Positions 16,006 through 24,813 are shown, counted from the stretch's first letter. The stretch: 41,118 bases of DNA from Candidatus Rokuibacteriota bacterium (GCA_016188005.1 JACPIQ010000062.1:1-41118); one strand, 5' to 3'. Numbers and translations are program-made. Notes: generated by a model not told the origin, from the sequence alone.

Positions 16006-16320
16006 ATGGCGACGCTCAGGGAGATCGCGAAGGTCATCCGCACCAAGAACGCCGGGCCCTTCTACCTGACCGCCGACGTGATGTTCGACGACGAGGCGCT
16101 CTACCGGCGGGTGCTGGCGTCGAACGTGTTCGATCGCGCGGCGATGGCCGCGCTCTACCGGAGACCGCCCGACGACGTGACGGTCATCGCGCACGACGCG
16201 TCGCGCTCGATCAAGATCACGCTCGTGCGGCGGGTTCCGGCGGGCGACCCGGACGACACCGACATCTACGGAGCACAGCAGCACCTGCCGCTGCTGAACC
16301 TGCACATCCCGGACGTGTGA
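16006..16320 (+). CDS. DUF4387 protein
   Basis: A 104-residue soluble protein matching DUF4387, from the start LREIAKVIRTKNAGPFYLTAD to the end VIAHDASRSIKITLVRRVP and DIYGAQQHLPLLNL. DUF4387 proteins are usually encoded beside AtuA/DUF1446 genes, and the two are thought to work together, although no reaction is known. Here the partner AtuA gene lies about 5 kb upstream in the same operon, while DUF4387 sits between the two mutase genes and the mutase reactivase. The ATG is 7 bases after the mutase stop, and the end overlaps the next gene (GTGA). Confidence 0.88.
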   Translation: MATLREIAKVIRTKNAGPFYLTADVMFDDEALYRRVLASNVFDRAAMAALYRRPPDDVTVIAHDASRSIKITLVRRVPAGDPDDTDIYGAQQHLPLLNLHIPDV

Positions 16321-17714
16321 CCGTGCCCGCGGTCTTCCTGATCGACTTCGGCAGCACGTTCACGAAGATCGTCGCGGTGGATCCCGCAGCACCGCGCGTG
16401 CTCGCGCGCGTCCAGGCGCCGTCCACCGTCGACACCGACGTGCGGGTCGGGCTCGACGCAGCGCTCGGTGAGCTGCGTACCGCGCTCGGCACGCCGGCCG
16501 TGGCGGCCGGACGATTCATGGCGTCGAGCAGCGCGGCCGGCGGCCTTCGGCTCGCCGCCCTCGGGCTCGTGCCCGAGCTCACCGCGGAGGCGGCTCGGCG
16601 CGCGGCGCTCGGCGCCGGGGCGCGGGTGCTGCGCGTCTTCGCGCATCGCCTCAACTCCCGCGAGGCGGCGGCGCTCGAGGCGCTCGCACCCGAGATCGTG
16701 CTGCTGGCCGGCGGCACCGACGGGGGCAACAGCGAGGTCGTGCGTCACAACGCGGCCGCGCTCGCCCGGACCTCGCTGACGTGCCCGATCGTCTACGCCG
16801 GCAACAAGGACGCGACCGACGAGGTGGAGGCGCTCCTGCGCGCCGGCGGCAAGGACGTCGTCGTCACCGAGAACGTGCTGCCCGAGATCGGCCGGCTGAA
16901 CGTCGAGCCCGTGCGCGACGCGGTGCGTGAGCTGTTCATGCGCCGGATCGTGGAGGCGAAGGGCATGCATCGCGTGCGCCCGATGGTCGGCGACGTGCTC
17001 ATGCCGACGCCCATGGCCGTGCTCCTGGCGGCGGTGCTGCTCGCGCACGGCGTTCCTGGCGAGGCCGGCGTCGGCGACGTCGTGGTCGTCGACGTGGGCG
17101 GCGCGACCACCGACGTGCACTCCGCGGCGTCGGGGACGCCGAGCGATCCGACGTGGGTGGTGCGCGGGCTGCCGGAGCCGTTCGCGAAGCGCACGGTCGA
17201 GGGGGACCTGGGACTTCGCGTGAACGCGGGCTCCGTGCTCGAGGCGGCGGGAGGGGAGCGGCTCGCGTCGCTCGCGAGCCTTCCGGCGGCGCGCGTGACG
17301 ACGATGGTGGCGCAGCTCGCGCGCGAGACCGAGCGCGTCCCGACGACGCGCGACGAGCACGCGCTCGACGAGGCGCTCGCCCGCACCGCGGTCTCGATCG
17401 CGGTGGGACGCCACGCGGGGACCGTCGAGACCGTGTACGGCATCGCGGCGACGCCGGTCCAGGTCGTGCGGGGCAAGGACCTCACTCGTGTGGGCGTGGT
17501 CGTCGGGACCGGCGGCATCTTCGCCCACGGCGCGGCGCCGCGCCGCGTCCTCGAGGGCGCGCTGGTCGACGCGACGAGCCCGTTCTCGCTGCGCCCGCGC
17601 GATGCGCGGCTGCTGGTCGATCGCTCGTACCTGCTCTACGCGATGGGACTGCTGGCCGGCGACGACCCGCGGGCGGCACTTCGTCTCATGAAGCGACATC
17701 TCGTCGACGCCTGA
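16317..17714 (+). CDS. glmL: MutL/GlmL-type mutase-associated ATPase
   Basis: A 465-residue ASKHA-fold protein of the MutL/GlmL family. The first phosphate motif is FLIDFGSTFTKIVAVD, and the second is VVVDVGGATTDVHSAA (about residue 258). LLAGGTDGGNSEVVRHN and GGIFAHG are further family segments. GlmL-type proteins are encoded with glutamate mutase and are believed to reactivate it by exchanging damaged cobalamin using ATP. Its presence supports a functional B12 mutase here despite the altered pocket. GTG 16317 overlaps the DUF4387 stop. This is the last gene of the long operon; no clear intrinsic terminator follows. Confidence 0.92.
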   Translation: MTVPAVFLIDFGSTFTKIVAVDPAAPRVLARVQAPSTVDTDVRVGLDAALGELRTALGTPAVAAGRFMASSSAAGGLRLAALGLVPELTAEAARRAALGAGARVLRVFAHRLNSREAAALEALAPEIVLLAGGTDGGNSEVVRHNAAALARTSLTCPIVYAGNKDATDEVEALLRAGGKDVVVTENVLPEIGRLNVEPVRDAVRELFMRRIVEAKGMHRVRPMVGDVLMPTPMAVLLAAVLLAHGVPGEAGVGDVVVVDVGGATTDVHSAASGTPSDPTWVVRGLPEPFAKRTVEGDLGLRVNAGSVLEAAGGERLASLASLPAARVTTMVAQLARETERVPTTRDEHALDEALARTAVSIAVGRHAGTVETVYGIAATPVQVVRGKDLTRVGVVVGTGGIFAHGAAPRRVLEGALVDATSPFSLRPRDARLLVDRSYLLYAMGLLAGDDPRAALRLMKRHLVDA

Positions 17715-17817
17715 TCTCGGGCCTCGAGGAGCGCTTCCCCTGAGGTGTAGTATCGGTCTCAGCGGGCCCGGATCTCGGGGAGGAAGCGGAATGTCGACTC
17801 GACACGAGGAGGCGACC

Positions 17818-19182
17818 ATGGAGATCCCTCGAAGGGACGTCCTCAAGGGCGCGGCGGCCGGAGCTGTGGTGGCCGTGGTGGGGCAGGCCGTTGCCCAGCC
17901 GGCCACCGGGGCCGCCATCGAGCCCAATGATCGCGTGTTCATCTGCAATGAAGACTCGAACACTCTGGCAGTCATCGATCCGCGGTCCAACCGAGTGGAG
18001 ACCACCGTCAACCTCACGAGCTTCGACGAGGACCCGCGTCCGCCATTTCGGTTCGTGACGGGCGGGGTCATGCCGACCCATGCCGCCATGATCGCCAAGC
18101 CGCTCTATCACGGAGCCATCCTCATTCACGGGGCGGTTCCGTCGCCGGACGGGCGCTACGTCGTCTCGACCGGGCGGGGAAGCAGCAACGTGTACATCAC
18201 GGACACGACGGCCAAGCGCGTGATCGGCAGCACACCCAACCCCCAGGCCGGGCCCACCACGAACGCCGAGCGACTCACCACGGGTATCCTCGTGGGGCGC
18301 GAGCCCCACGAGCCGACCTTCACGCGCAACGGCAAGGAGATCTGGGTCACGGTCAGAGGCGAGGATCGGATCGCAGTCATCGATGCGGAGACGGCGTTCA
18401 GGGCGAGCGGGGGTGGCGAGTCCACGGCGCTGCGGAGCTATGTCTCGACCCTCAACGGGCCTGCCCAGGTCTGGTTCTCCGCGGACGGCCGTCTCGCCTT
18501 CGTGGCGAGCCAGAAGATGTCGCAGGTGGAGATCATCAGCGTGGACTATGACGCCGAGGGGCGCTCGCGGCCGACGAGCAAGGTGGTGGTGGACATCCGC
18601 GCCCAGGATCCGGTCGGGTTCACGCCCTTCCTCAAGCTGTCCCCCGACGGCACAGAGATGTGGCTGTCCCACAAGCTGGCGGACCGCGTCTCCGCCCTCG
18701 GCACGCGCGACCCCGGCCGGTCAGTCGATGTGGTGTCCCTCGGACCACAGGCCCGGCCCAACCACGTGGAGTTCGTCGAGAATGCCCGCGGTCGAGTCGT
18801 CTACGTGAGCCTGGCGCGCATCGACGACGGAGGACCCGGCGGGGTCGCTTCGAGCCAGATCGCCATCATCGATCGCGCTGCCCCGGCGGGGCGGCGGCAG
18901 GTGGCGGGGACGTTCTTCACACGGGGCCGCGAGGCCCACGGTCTCTGGACCAACCCGTCTCACACCCTGCTCTACGTCGCCCACGAGCAGGACGAGTTGC
19001 CGGGGACGCCCGCCGCCGGGCAGACGGTGGCGAGCGCTTTTGACGTCTCGAATCCGCTCGCGCCCGTCTTCCTGGCGCAGATCCCTCTGGGATCACTGAG
19101 TCTTCCCTCCGGCCAGCTCCGGAACAAGAAGAGCATCAATCTGGTCTACGTGCGGCCCGGCAGCCGGAGCCAGAGCGCCTGA
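17818..19182 (+). CDS. Exported YncE-like beta-propeller protein (Tat signal)
   Basis: A 454-residue protein. It starts with a twin-arginine-like signal (PRRDVLKGAAAGAVVAVVGQ) followed by repeated propeller strands such as RVFICNEDSNTLAVIDPRSN, YITDTTAKRVIGS, GKEIWVTVRGEDRIAVIDAE and GRLAFVASQKMSQVEIISVD. These are the D-x-A-x-x blade patterns of the YncE/surface-antigen seven-bladed family. I place the start at ATG 17818, 5 bases after GAGGAGG, because it puts RR at residues 5-6; ATG 17791 with GGGGAGGA ahead of it is a real alternative. Folding before export and a periplasmic location are inferred from the signal. It overlaps the DUF305 gene by one base. Function is unknown; relatives are associated with metal or cofactor handling. 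Confidence 0.85.
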   Translation: MEIPRRDVLKGAAAGAVVAVVGQAVAQPATGAAIEPNDRVFICNEDSNTLAVIDPRSNRVETTVNLTSFDEDPRPPFRFVTGGVMPTHAAMIAKPLYHGAILIHGAVPSPDGRYVVSTGRGSSNVYITDTTAKRVIGSTPNPQAGPTTNAERLTTGILVGREPHEPTFTRNGKEIWVTVRGEDRIAVIDAETAFRASGGGESTALRSYVSTLNGPAQVWFSADGRLAFVASQKMSQVEIISVDYDAEGRSRPTSKVVVDIRAQDPVGFTPFLKLSPDGTEMWLSHKLADRVSALGTRDPGRSVDVVSLGPQARPNHVEFVENARGRVVYVSLARIDDGGPGGVASSQIAIIDRAAPAGRRQVAGTFFTRGREAHGLWTNPSHTLLYVAHEQDELPGTPAAGQTVASAFDVSNPLAPVFLAQIPLGSLSLPSGQLRNKKSINLVYVRPGSRSQSA

Positions 19183-19526
19183 TGGCGGACCGGGCGCGGG
19201 AATTCTCTGGGGCCATGCACGCGGCGATGCAGGGCATGATGGCCGCCATGCATGGCGCGGCCCTGAGCGGCGATCCGGACCGGGACTTCCTGGCAATGAT
19301 GATCCCGCACCACGCGGGGGCGGTCGAGATGGCGCGGGTCGTGCTCGTACACGGTCGCGATCCCCTGGTTCGGCAGCTCGCCGAGGAGATCATCGCGAAC
19401 CAGCAGGCGGAGATCAGCGCGATGAACGGCCGCCTCGCGGTGCTCCGCCGCGGTCGCGATCTCGACCCGGGCGGGTTCCCGGCGATCGGCGGAACTCGAG
19501 GCCCGGTGGATCGGACGGGACCTTGA
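19182..19526 (+). CDS. DUF305 family protein without a signal peptide
   Basis: A 114-residue four-helix-type protein. The DUF305 core is clear: DRDFLAMMIPHHAGAVEMAR (about residues 32-51), then DPLVRQLAEEIIANQQAEIS. The HH and the many methionines (MHAAMQGMMAAMHGA) are features of the family, some members of which have been linked to copper. Most relatives are exported, but no signal peptide is seen here, and the last 25 residues are Gly/Pro/Arg-rich. It begins inside the stop of the propeller gene (TGATG), so the two are co-translated and may act together. Metal binding is inferred only. Confidence 0.88.
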   Translation: MADRAREFSGAMHAAMQGMMAAMHGAALSGDPDRDFLAMMIPHHAGAVEMARVVLVHGRDPLVRQLAEEIIANQQAEISAMNGRLAVLRRGRDLDPGGFPAIGGTRGPVDRTGP

Positions 19527-19605
19527 GGCTCGGCGGGCCGGGGAACCGGGGGCGCGTGGGCGCCATGGAGGCGGTATCCTCCGGAGCGCCCCGCCGGCTG
19601 GCCCC

Positions 19606-19998
19606 CTAGGCCTCGGCCCCGGGCTCGGCGAAGACCCGGCTGGCCGTGAGGAGCGCCTCGCGGATCAGCGGCACCCCCACGTAGCCGGACATGTGCAGGA
19701 GCGCCTCCGTCAGCTCCTCCGCGGTCCATCCCTGGCGGAGGGCCATGCGCAGGTGGATGGCCAGCTCCGCGTCGCGGCCCGTCGCCGCATCGGACACCAC
19801 GCAGACGAGGGTGCGCGTCTTGAGGTCCAGCCCGGGGCGCGTCCAGAGCGCGCCGAACAGCGTCTCGGTGGCCACGTCGATGAACTTCCGCATCACGGGG
19901 TCGCTGTAGGTGGTGCGGTTCGCCCGCTCGACATAGGCGTCACCCAGCAGCTGCCGCCGTACCTCGCTGCCCTTCCGGTACATCTCGCTCTGAGCCAT
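19606..19998 (-). CDS. Carboxymuconolactone-decarboxylase-like protein
   Basis: A 130-residue protein of the CMD family. The core is clear: FGALWTRPGLDLKTRTLVCVVSDAATGRDAELAIHLRMALRQGWTAEELTEALLHMSGYVGVP. The AhpD-type CxxC pair is absent, which argues against peroxidase-linked disulfide chemistry and for a PcaC-like branch. True 4-carboxymuconolactone decarboxylase acts in protocatechuate breakdown, but many relatives are orphan enzymes, and no other protocatechuate gene lies nearby. The ATG at 19998 has GAGGAGG a few bases upstream on its strand. It converges with the DUF305 gene and diverges from accC. Confidence 0.9.
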   Translation of the reverse strand: MAQSEMYRKGSEVRRQLLGDAYVERANRTTYSDPVMRKFIDVATETLFGALWTRPGLDLKTRTLVCVVSDAATGRDAELAIHLRMALRQGWTAEELTEALLHMSGYVGVPLIREALLTASRVFAEPGAEA

Positions 19999-20095
19999 GC
20001 CTGCCTCCTCGGGGTCCCCCGCGTGTGTGGGATAGTGAGTGGGCCGAGCTTAGCACGAGGTGGGGGCGTGACCGTCCCCGCGGGGCCGTTCCGCG

Positions 20096-20124
20096 TTGCC
20101 CGCATTCGGCACTCCTGCTAACAT
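20096..20124 (+). promoter_or_regulatory. Promoter of the accC operon, probably leaderless
   Basis: TTGCCC (20096-20101) and TAACAT (20119-20124) are separated by exactly 17 bases; each matches the sigma-70 consensus at 4 of 6 positions. The transcript should start near 20131, within about 2 bases of the GTG at 20133, and no ribosome site precedes that codon. Confidence 0.55.
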
Positions 20125-20132
20125 TCCTGCGC

Positions 20133-21638
20133 GTGAGCCCCCCCTTCAGGAAGGTCCTCGTCGCCAACCGGGGTGAGATCGCGGTCCGCGTCATCCGGGC
20201 CTGCCGCGAGATGGGGATGGCGACGGTGGCCGTCCACTCGGCGGCCGACCGCGAGTCGCTCCACGTCATGATGGCCGACGAGTCGGTGTATCTGGGCCCG
20301 CCCGCGCCGGCCGAGAGCTACCTCGCCATCGACAAGATCCTCGCGGCGGCCCGCGCCACGGGCGCCGAGGCCGTCCATCCCGGCTATGGCTTCCTGGCCG
20401 AGAACGCGGCCTTCGCCGAGGCCTGCGCCGGGGCGGGACTCGCTTTCGTCGGGCCGCCGGCCGCGGCCATGCGCGCCATGGGGGACAAGATGGCGGCGCG
20501 CCGCACCGCCATCGCGATGAAGGTCCCGGTCGTGCCCGGCACCGAGGATCCCGTGGCCGACGACGGCGAGGCGACGCGCGTGGCCGCCGACGTGGGCTAC
20601 CCCGTGATGATCAAGGCCGCCCTGGGCGGGGGCGGCAAGGGGATGCGGCTCGTGCGGAGCCCGGCCGAGCTGGCGGCGGCGCTGCGGGCGGCGCGCTCCG
20701 AGGCAGGCGCGGCCTTCGGGGACGCCTCCGTCTACATCGAGCGCTTCGTCGAGGAGCCGCGCCACATCGAGATCCAGGTCCTGGCCGACAGCCACGGCAA
20801 TGTGGTCCACCTGGGCGAGCGCGAGTGCTCCATCCAGCGCCGGCACCAGAAGCTCGTCGAGGAGAGCCCGTCGCCCCTCGTCACGCCGGAGATGCGCCGC
20901 CGGATGGGCGAGGCCGCCTGCCGCCTGGCGGCGGCCGTCAGCTACGTGAACGCGGGGACGGTGGAGTTCCTCGTGGACCGCGACCGGCACTTCTACTTCC
21001 TCGAGATGAACACGCGGCTGCAGGTCGAGCACCCCGTCACCGAGCTCGTCACGGGGCGCGACCTCGTGAAGGAGCAGCTCCGGATCGCCGCGGGGGAGAA
21101 GCTCGGCTTCGCCCAGGACGACGTGACCTCGAGCGGCTGGGCCATCGAGTGCCGCATCAACGCCGAGGACCCGTACGCGAACTTCATCCCGGCGCCGGGC
21201 CGCATCACGAGCCTCCGCACCCCGGGCGGCCCGTGGGTGCGCGACGACTCGGGCGTCTATGCCGGCTGCACCGTCTCCCGCTTCTACGACACGCTCCTGG
21301 CCAAGCTCGTCGTCTGGGGGGCGGATCGAGAGGCTGCCATCGCCCGGATGACGCGGGCGCTGGCGGAGTACCACGTGGCCGGGGTCCGCACGACCATCCC
21401 CGTCCTGCAGCACATCATGCGCCACCCGGACTTCGTGGCGGGGCGCCTGTCGACGTCCTTCATGGAGCGGCTCATGGCCGCGGAGCGCGCGGAGGCGGGC
21501 GGCCGGCGACGCACCGCCGCGCTCATCGCTGCGGCCCTCACCGCCTACGAGCAGGCGGGGAAGCGCGCACCCCTGCCTCCCGCGGCGGGCCCGAGCCCGT
21601 GGACGCAGGCCGGCCGTCCATCCCGGAGAGCCCTGTGA
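20133..21638 (+). CDS. accC: Biotin carboxylase subunit of an acyl-CoA/acetyl-CoA carboxylase
   Basis: A 501-residue ATP-grasp biotin carboxylase that loads CO2 onto the biotin of the carrier protein encoded next. The N-terminus FRKVLVANRGEIAVRVIRAC is nearly invariant in the family. GGGGKGMRLV is the glycine-rich ATP loop (about 166), followed by ECSIQRRHQKLVEESPS and EMNTRLQVEHPVTE (about 291), which carry the catalytic and metal residues. GTG 20133 is placed just before this start; a longer frame upstream adds no family sequence. About 50 extra residues follow the usual AccC end. No carboxyltransferase gene is in the window, so the substrate (acetyl-, propionyl- or another CoA) is unknown. 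The promoter suggests a leaderless message. Confidence 0.95.
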   Translation: MSPPFRKVLVANRGEIAVRVIRACREMGMATVAVHSAADRESLHVMMADESVYLGPPAPAESYLAIDKILAAARATGAEAVHPGYGFLAENAAFAEACAGAGLAFVGPPAAAMRAMGDKMAARRTAIAMKVPVVPGTEDPVADDGEATRVAADVGYPVMIKAALGGGGKGMRLVRSPAELAAALRAARSEAGAAFGDASVYIERFVEEPRHIEIQVLADSHGNVVHLGERECSIQRRHQKLVEESPSPLVTPEMRRRMGEAACRLAAAVSYVNAGTVEFLVDRDRHFYFLEMNTRLQVEHPVTELVTGRDLVKEQLRIAAGEKLGFAQDDVTSSGWAIECRINAEDPYANFIPAPGRITSLRTPGGPWVRDDSGVYAGCTVSRFYDTLLAKLVVWGADREAAIARMTRALAEYHVAGVRTTIPVLQHIMRHPDFVAGRLSTSFMERLMAAERAEAGGRRRTAALIAAALTAYEQAGKRAPLPPAAGPSPWTQAGRPSRRAL

Positions 21639-21654
21639 TCTCCGCCCCGCGGCC

Positions 21655-22152
21655 ATGAAGTTCGAGGCGCAGCTCGACGGGGCGACCGTGCCCGTGGAGG
21701 TGACGGGGCAGGACGGCCTGTTCCAGGTCGCCGTGGAGGGCCGGGTGCTGGAGGTGGACGCGCGCCCCGCCGCCGAGGGCATCTGGTCGCTCCTGATCGG
21801 TGGCGAGTCGGTGGTGGCGGACGTGAGCGAGGAGGACGGCGTCTTCGTGGTCCAGGTGGACGGCGAGACGTACCGGATCCGGGTGGAGGAGGAGACCCGC
21901 TACATCATCCGCACCCGTGGCGCCGCCGCCCCTCAGGGCGGCCAGACTCTCAAGGCCCCGATGCCGGGTCGGGTCACCCACATCGAGGTGGAAGTGGGAC
22001 GGGCGGTCGAGCCCGGCGACAGCTTGATCATCCTCGAAGCCATGAAGATGGAGAACGAGTTCGACGCGACGGTGCGGGGCACGGTCCGCGAGATCCGCGT
22101 GCAGGTGGGGCAGGCCGTGAACCAGGGCGACATCCTGGTGATCGTCGAGTAA
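21655..22152 (+). CDS. Biotin carboxyl carrier protein
   Basis: A 165-residue biotin carrier. The C-terminal biotinyl domain is intact (LKAPMPGRVTHIEVEVG, then ILEAMKMENEF, with biotin-accepting lysine at 131). The first 90 residues form a beta-rich region like the carboxylase-binding (BT) segment at the corresponding site in fused acyl-CoA carboxylases, rather than the Pro/Ala linker of classical AccB. This suggests that the pair belongs to a propionyl- or acyl-CoA-type enzyme in which the subunits are separate. It follows accC by 16 bases and precedes the transporter ATPase by 4 bases. Confidence 0.93.
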   Translation: MKFEAQLDGATVPVEVTGQDGLFQVAVEGRVLEVDARPAAEGIWSLLIGGESVVADVSEEDGVFVVQVDGETYRIRVEEETRYIIRTRGAAAPQGGQTLKAPMPGRVTHIEVEVGRAVEPGDSLIILEAMKMENEFDATVRGTVREIRVQVGQAVNQGDILVIVE

Positions 22153-22156
22153 CGCC

Positions 22157-22894
<738 letters not shown>

Positions 22895-22904
22895 GGAGGC
22901 AGTC

Positions 22905-23762
22905 ATGAAGAAAGTGCTCTTCCTGTTCCTGGTCGCAGGACTCGTGGCCGCGGCCACGACCCCGGCCCCGGCCGAGACGACGCTCGAGAAGATCAGCCGC
23001 ACCGGGGAGCTCACCATCGGCACCCGCACGGGGTCGCCGCCCTTCGCCTACGTGAACCCCAAGAACGAGTGGGTCGGCTTCTCCATCGACCTCGTGGAGC
23101 AGCTCATCGTGCCGGCCGTCTCGAAGAAGATCGGCAAGCCGGTCAAGCTCGTGAAGAAGGAATCCACTCCGCCGACCCGCATCCCGCTGCTCTCCTCCAA
23201 CGCCGTGGACCTCATCGCGGGCACCATGACGGACACGCGGACGCGGCGGGACAGCGTGGACTTCTCCCTCACCTTCTTCGTGACTGGCGCCCAGTTCCTC
23301 GTCAAGAAGGGCAGCCCCATCAAGGGCATCGGCGACATCGCCGGCAAGCGGATCGCCGCCCAGCAGGGCTCCACCAACGCCCGGATCATCCGCGAGCGGG
23401 TGCCGAGCGGTCAGCTCCGCGAGTTCCCCGACCAGCCCGCGGCCTTCCAGGCGCTACTGCAGGGCCAGGTCGACGCCTACACCAACGACGGCATCCAGCT
23501 CGCCGGGCTCAAGGTCAAGGCGCAGAACCCGGCGGACTGGGAGATCGTCGGCGACTTCTACTCCTACGAGCCCTACGGCATGGCGATGCGGAAGGGCGAC
23601 TCCGACTTCCGGGCGGCCGTGAACAACGGCCTGATGGACGGGATCGAGTCGCGGAAGTTCTTCGAGATCTACGACAAGTGGTTCGGCCCCAGGGGCGAGC
23701 TGCCGTACCCGATGACCGCGGCGGTCCGCGCCTTCATGCTCTACCAGGCCATCCCGAAGTAA
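22905..23762 (+). CDS. Amino acid ABC transporter substrate-binding protein
   Basis: A 285-residue periplasmic protein of SBP family 3. The signal peptide is MKKVLFLFLVAGLVAAATTP with cleavage near PAPAE. The mature start LEKISRTGELTIGTRTGSPPFAY and WVGFSIDLVEQL are the family hallmark. VDLIAGTMTDTRTRRDSVDFS and GDIAGKRIAAQQGSTNARII follow, and the second lobe has AFQALLQGQVDAYTND. This arrangement is close to glutamate/aspartate-binding GltI, so an acidic or polar amino acid is the likely ligand. AAGGAGG 5 bases before the ATG is the strongest ribosome site in this operon, as expected for the most abundant component. Confidence 0.94.
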   Translation: MKKVLFLFLVAGLVAAATTPAPAETTLEKISRTGELTIGTRTGSPPFAYVNPKNEWVGFSIDLVEQLIVPAVSKKIGKPVKLVKKESTPPTRIPLLSSNAVDLIAGTMTDTRTRRDSVDFSLTFFVTGAQFLVKKGSPIKGIGDIAGKRIAAQQGSTNARIIRERVPSGQLREFPDQPAAFQALLQGQVDAYTNDGIQLAGLKVKAQNPADWEIVGDFYSYEPYGMAMRKGDSDFRAAVNNGLMDGIESRKFFEIYDKWFGPRGELPYPMTAAVRAFMLYQAIPK

Positions 23763-23884
23763 GCGCCAACGCCCGAGCGGCGGGGCCGGGAGGCGCTCCG
23801 AACCCAGTGACGTTCCGTGGGTGAGGGGGGCGCCCCGGCCCCCCGGCGCTGCCCTCACGGCGGCAGTTCATCGGGCATCTTCCC

Positions 23885-24610
23885 GTGAGCTACCAGTTCA
23901 ACTGGTCGGTGCTGTGGAGCGGGCAGTCGGGGCAGTGGCTGCTCAGCGGCCTGCTCCTCACCCTCGAGCTGTCGGCCGCGGCCTGGCTGCTGGCGGTGAC
24001 GCTCGGGATCGCGGCGGGCGCCCTCCGCACGATGCCCTGGAAGCCCCTGCGCGCCCTGGCGACCTTCTACGTCGAGTTCTTCAGGAACGTGCCGCTGCTG
24101 GTCTGGATGTTCTTCTGGTACTTCGGCGTGCCGCCGCTCCTGCCGCGCGGCGCGCAGGACTGGGTCTTCGCCCACGGCCTCGAGCTCTGGGCGGCGGTCT
24201 GCGCGCTGGGCGTCTACAGCGGGGCGCGCTTCTCCGAGGTCCTCCGGTCCGGCATCCAGTCCATCCCGAGGACGCTCCTCGAGGCCTCGGTGGCCTCGGG
24301 GCTCACCGTGACCCAGGCTTACCGCTACGTGCTCCTGCCCATCGCGCTGCGCATCATCATCCCCCCGGCCACCAGCGAGTCGCTGAACCTGCTCAAGAAC
24401 TCCTCGGTGGCGCTCACCATCAGCGTGGCCGAGCTCACCTTCCAGACGCGGCAGATCGAGACCTACACCGCCAAGGCCATCGAGGCGCTGACGGCGGGGA
24501 CTCTCATCTACCTCGTGCTCTGCGTGACCGTTGCCTCCCTGATGGGGTGGGTGGAGCGGCGGACGGCCATCCCCGGCCTCATCACGGGCGGCAGAGGGAA
24601 GCGCGGATGA
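23885..24610 (+). CDS. Amino acid ABC transporter permease (GltJ type)
   Basis: A 241-residue permease of the HisMQ group. LLSGLLLTLELSAAAWLLAV, the segment FYVEFFRNVPLLVWMFFWYFG and the coupling loop IPRTLLEASVASGLTVTQAYRYVLLP are typical of GltJ-like subunits, with about five helices. The GTG at 23885 follows a 122-base gap that holds nothing recognisable. The stop overlaps an ATG (ATGA, 24607-24610) opening a short repeat-encoded ORF that leads to the second permease. It works with the following permease as a heterodimeric channel. Confidence 0.94.
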   Translation: MSYQFNWSVLWSGQSGQWLLSGLLLTLELSAAAWLLAVTLGIAAGALRTMPWKPLRALATFYVEFFRNVPLLVWMFFWYFGVPPLLPRGAQDWVFAHGLELWAAVCALGVYSGARFSEVLRSGIQSIPRTLLEASVASGLTVTQAYRYVLLPIALRIIIPPATSESLNLLKNSSVALTISVAELTFQTRQIETYTAKAIEALTAGTLIYLVLCVTVASLMGWVERRTAIPGLITGGRGKRG

Positions 24611-24813
24611 GTCTCGCGCGGCGGTCGCGGGCCCGGCGCTGGCGGGCGACAGCCCGGGCAGTTCCCGAGGGCGGGCACGTACTCGATGGCGCGTGCGCCC
24701 GGCGCGGGCCAGCGACAGCCCTGCGCCCGTCCGCCCGGCGCGGGCGGGCGACAGCCCCAGGTCCCGGCGCCCGGCGCGGGCGGGCGACAGCCCGGGTGCC
24801 CGCGCCATGGTAA
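24607..24813 (+). CDS. Arg/Ala-rich repeat-encoded ORF between the permease genes (speculative)
   Basis: A 68-residue ORF that fills the gap between the permeases. Its ATG overlaps the stop of the first permease (ATGA), and its TAA overlaps an in-frame ATG of the second (TAATG at 24811-24815). It consists of a 12-residue repeat, ARRGRATA plus four variable residues, encoded by the 36-bp DNA repeats. It may be a by-product of the repeat block rather than a protein with a role; its position could still let ribosomes pass from one permease to the next. No family is recognised. Confidence 0.3.
   Translation: MSLARRSRARRWRATARAVPEGGHVLDGACARRGPATALRPSARRGRATAPGPGARRGRATARVPAPW
24631..24793 (+). 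repeat. Four copies of a 25-bp GC-rich repeat, three at a 36-bp period
   Basis: Copies lie at 24631-24655 (variant), 24697-24721 (variant), 24733-24757 and 24769-24793 (the last two identical). The unit starts GCCCGGCGCGGGC and ends GGCGACAGCCC. It can fold into two small hairpins, GCCCG-GCG-CGGGC and GGGC-GACA-GCCC. The last three copies are 36 bp apart with 11-base variable spacers. This resembles a REP-like intergenic repeat. Confidence 0.85.

Noticed and set aside
19567-19582. GGAGG/CCTCC hairpin between convergent DUF305 and CMD genes
   Set aside because: The stem is only 5 bp with no T-run on either strand, too weak to call a terminator.
24631-24793. Possible CRISPR array
   Set aside because: The repeats are hairpin-forming and evenly spaced, but the spacers are only 11 bases (one gap 41), two of the four copies differ from the others, and no cas gene is present.
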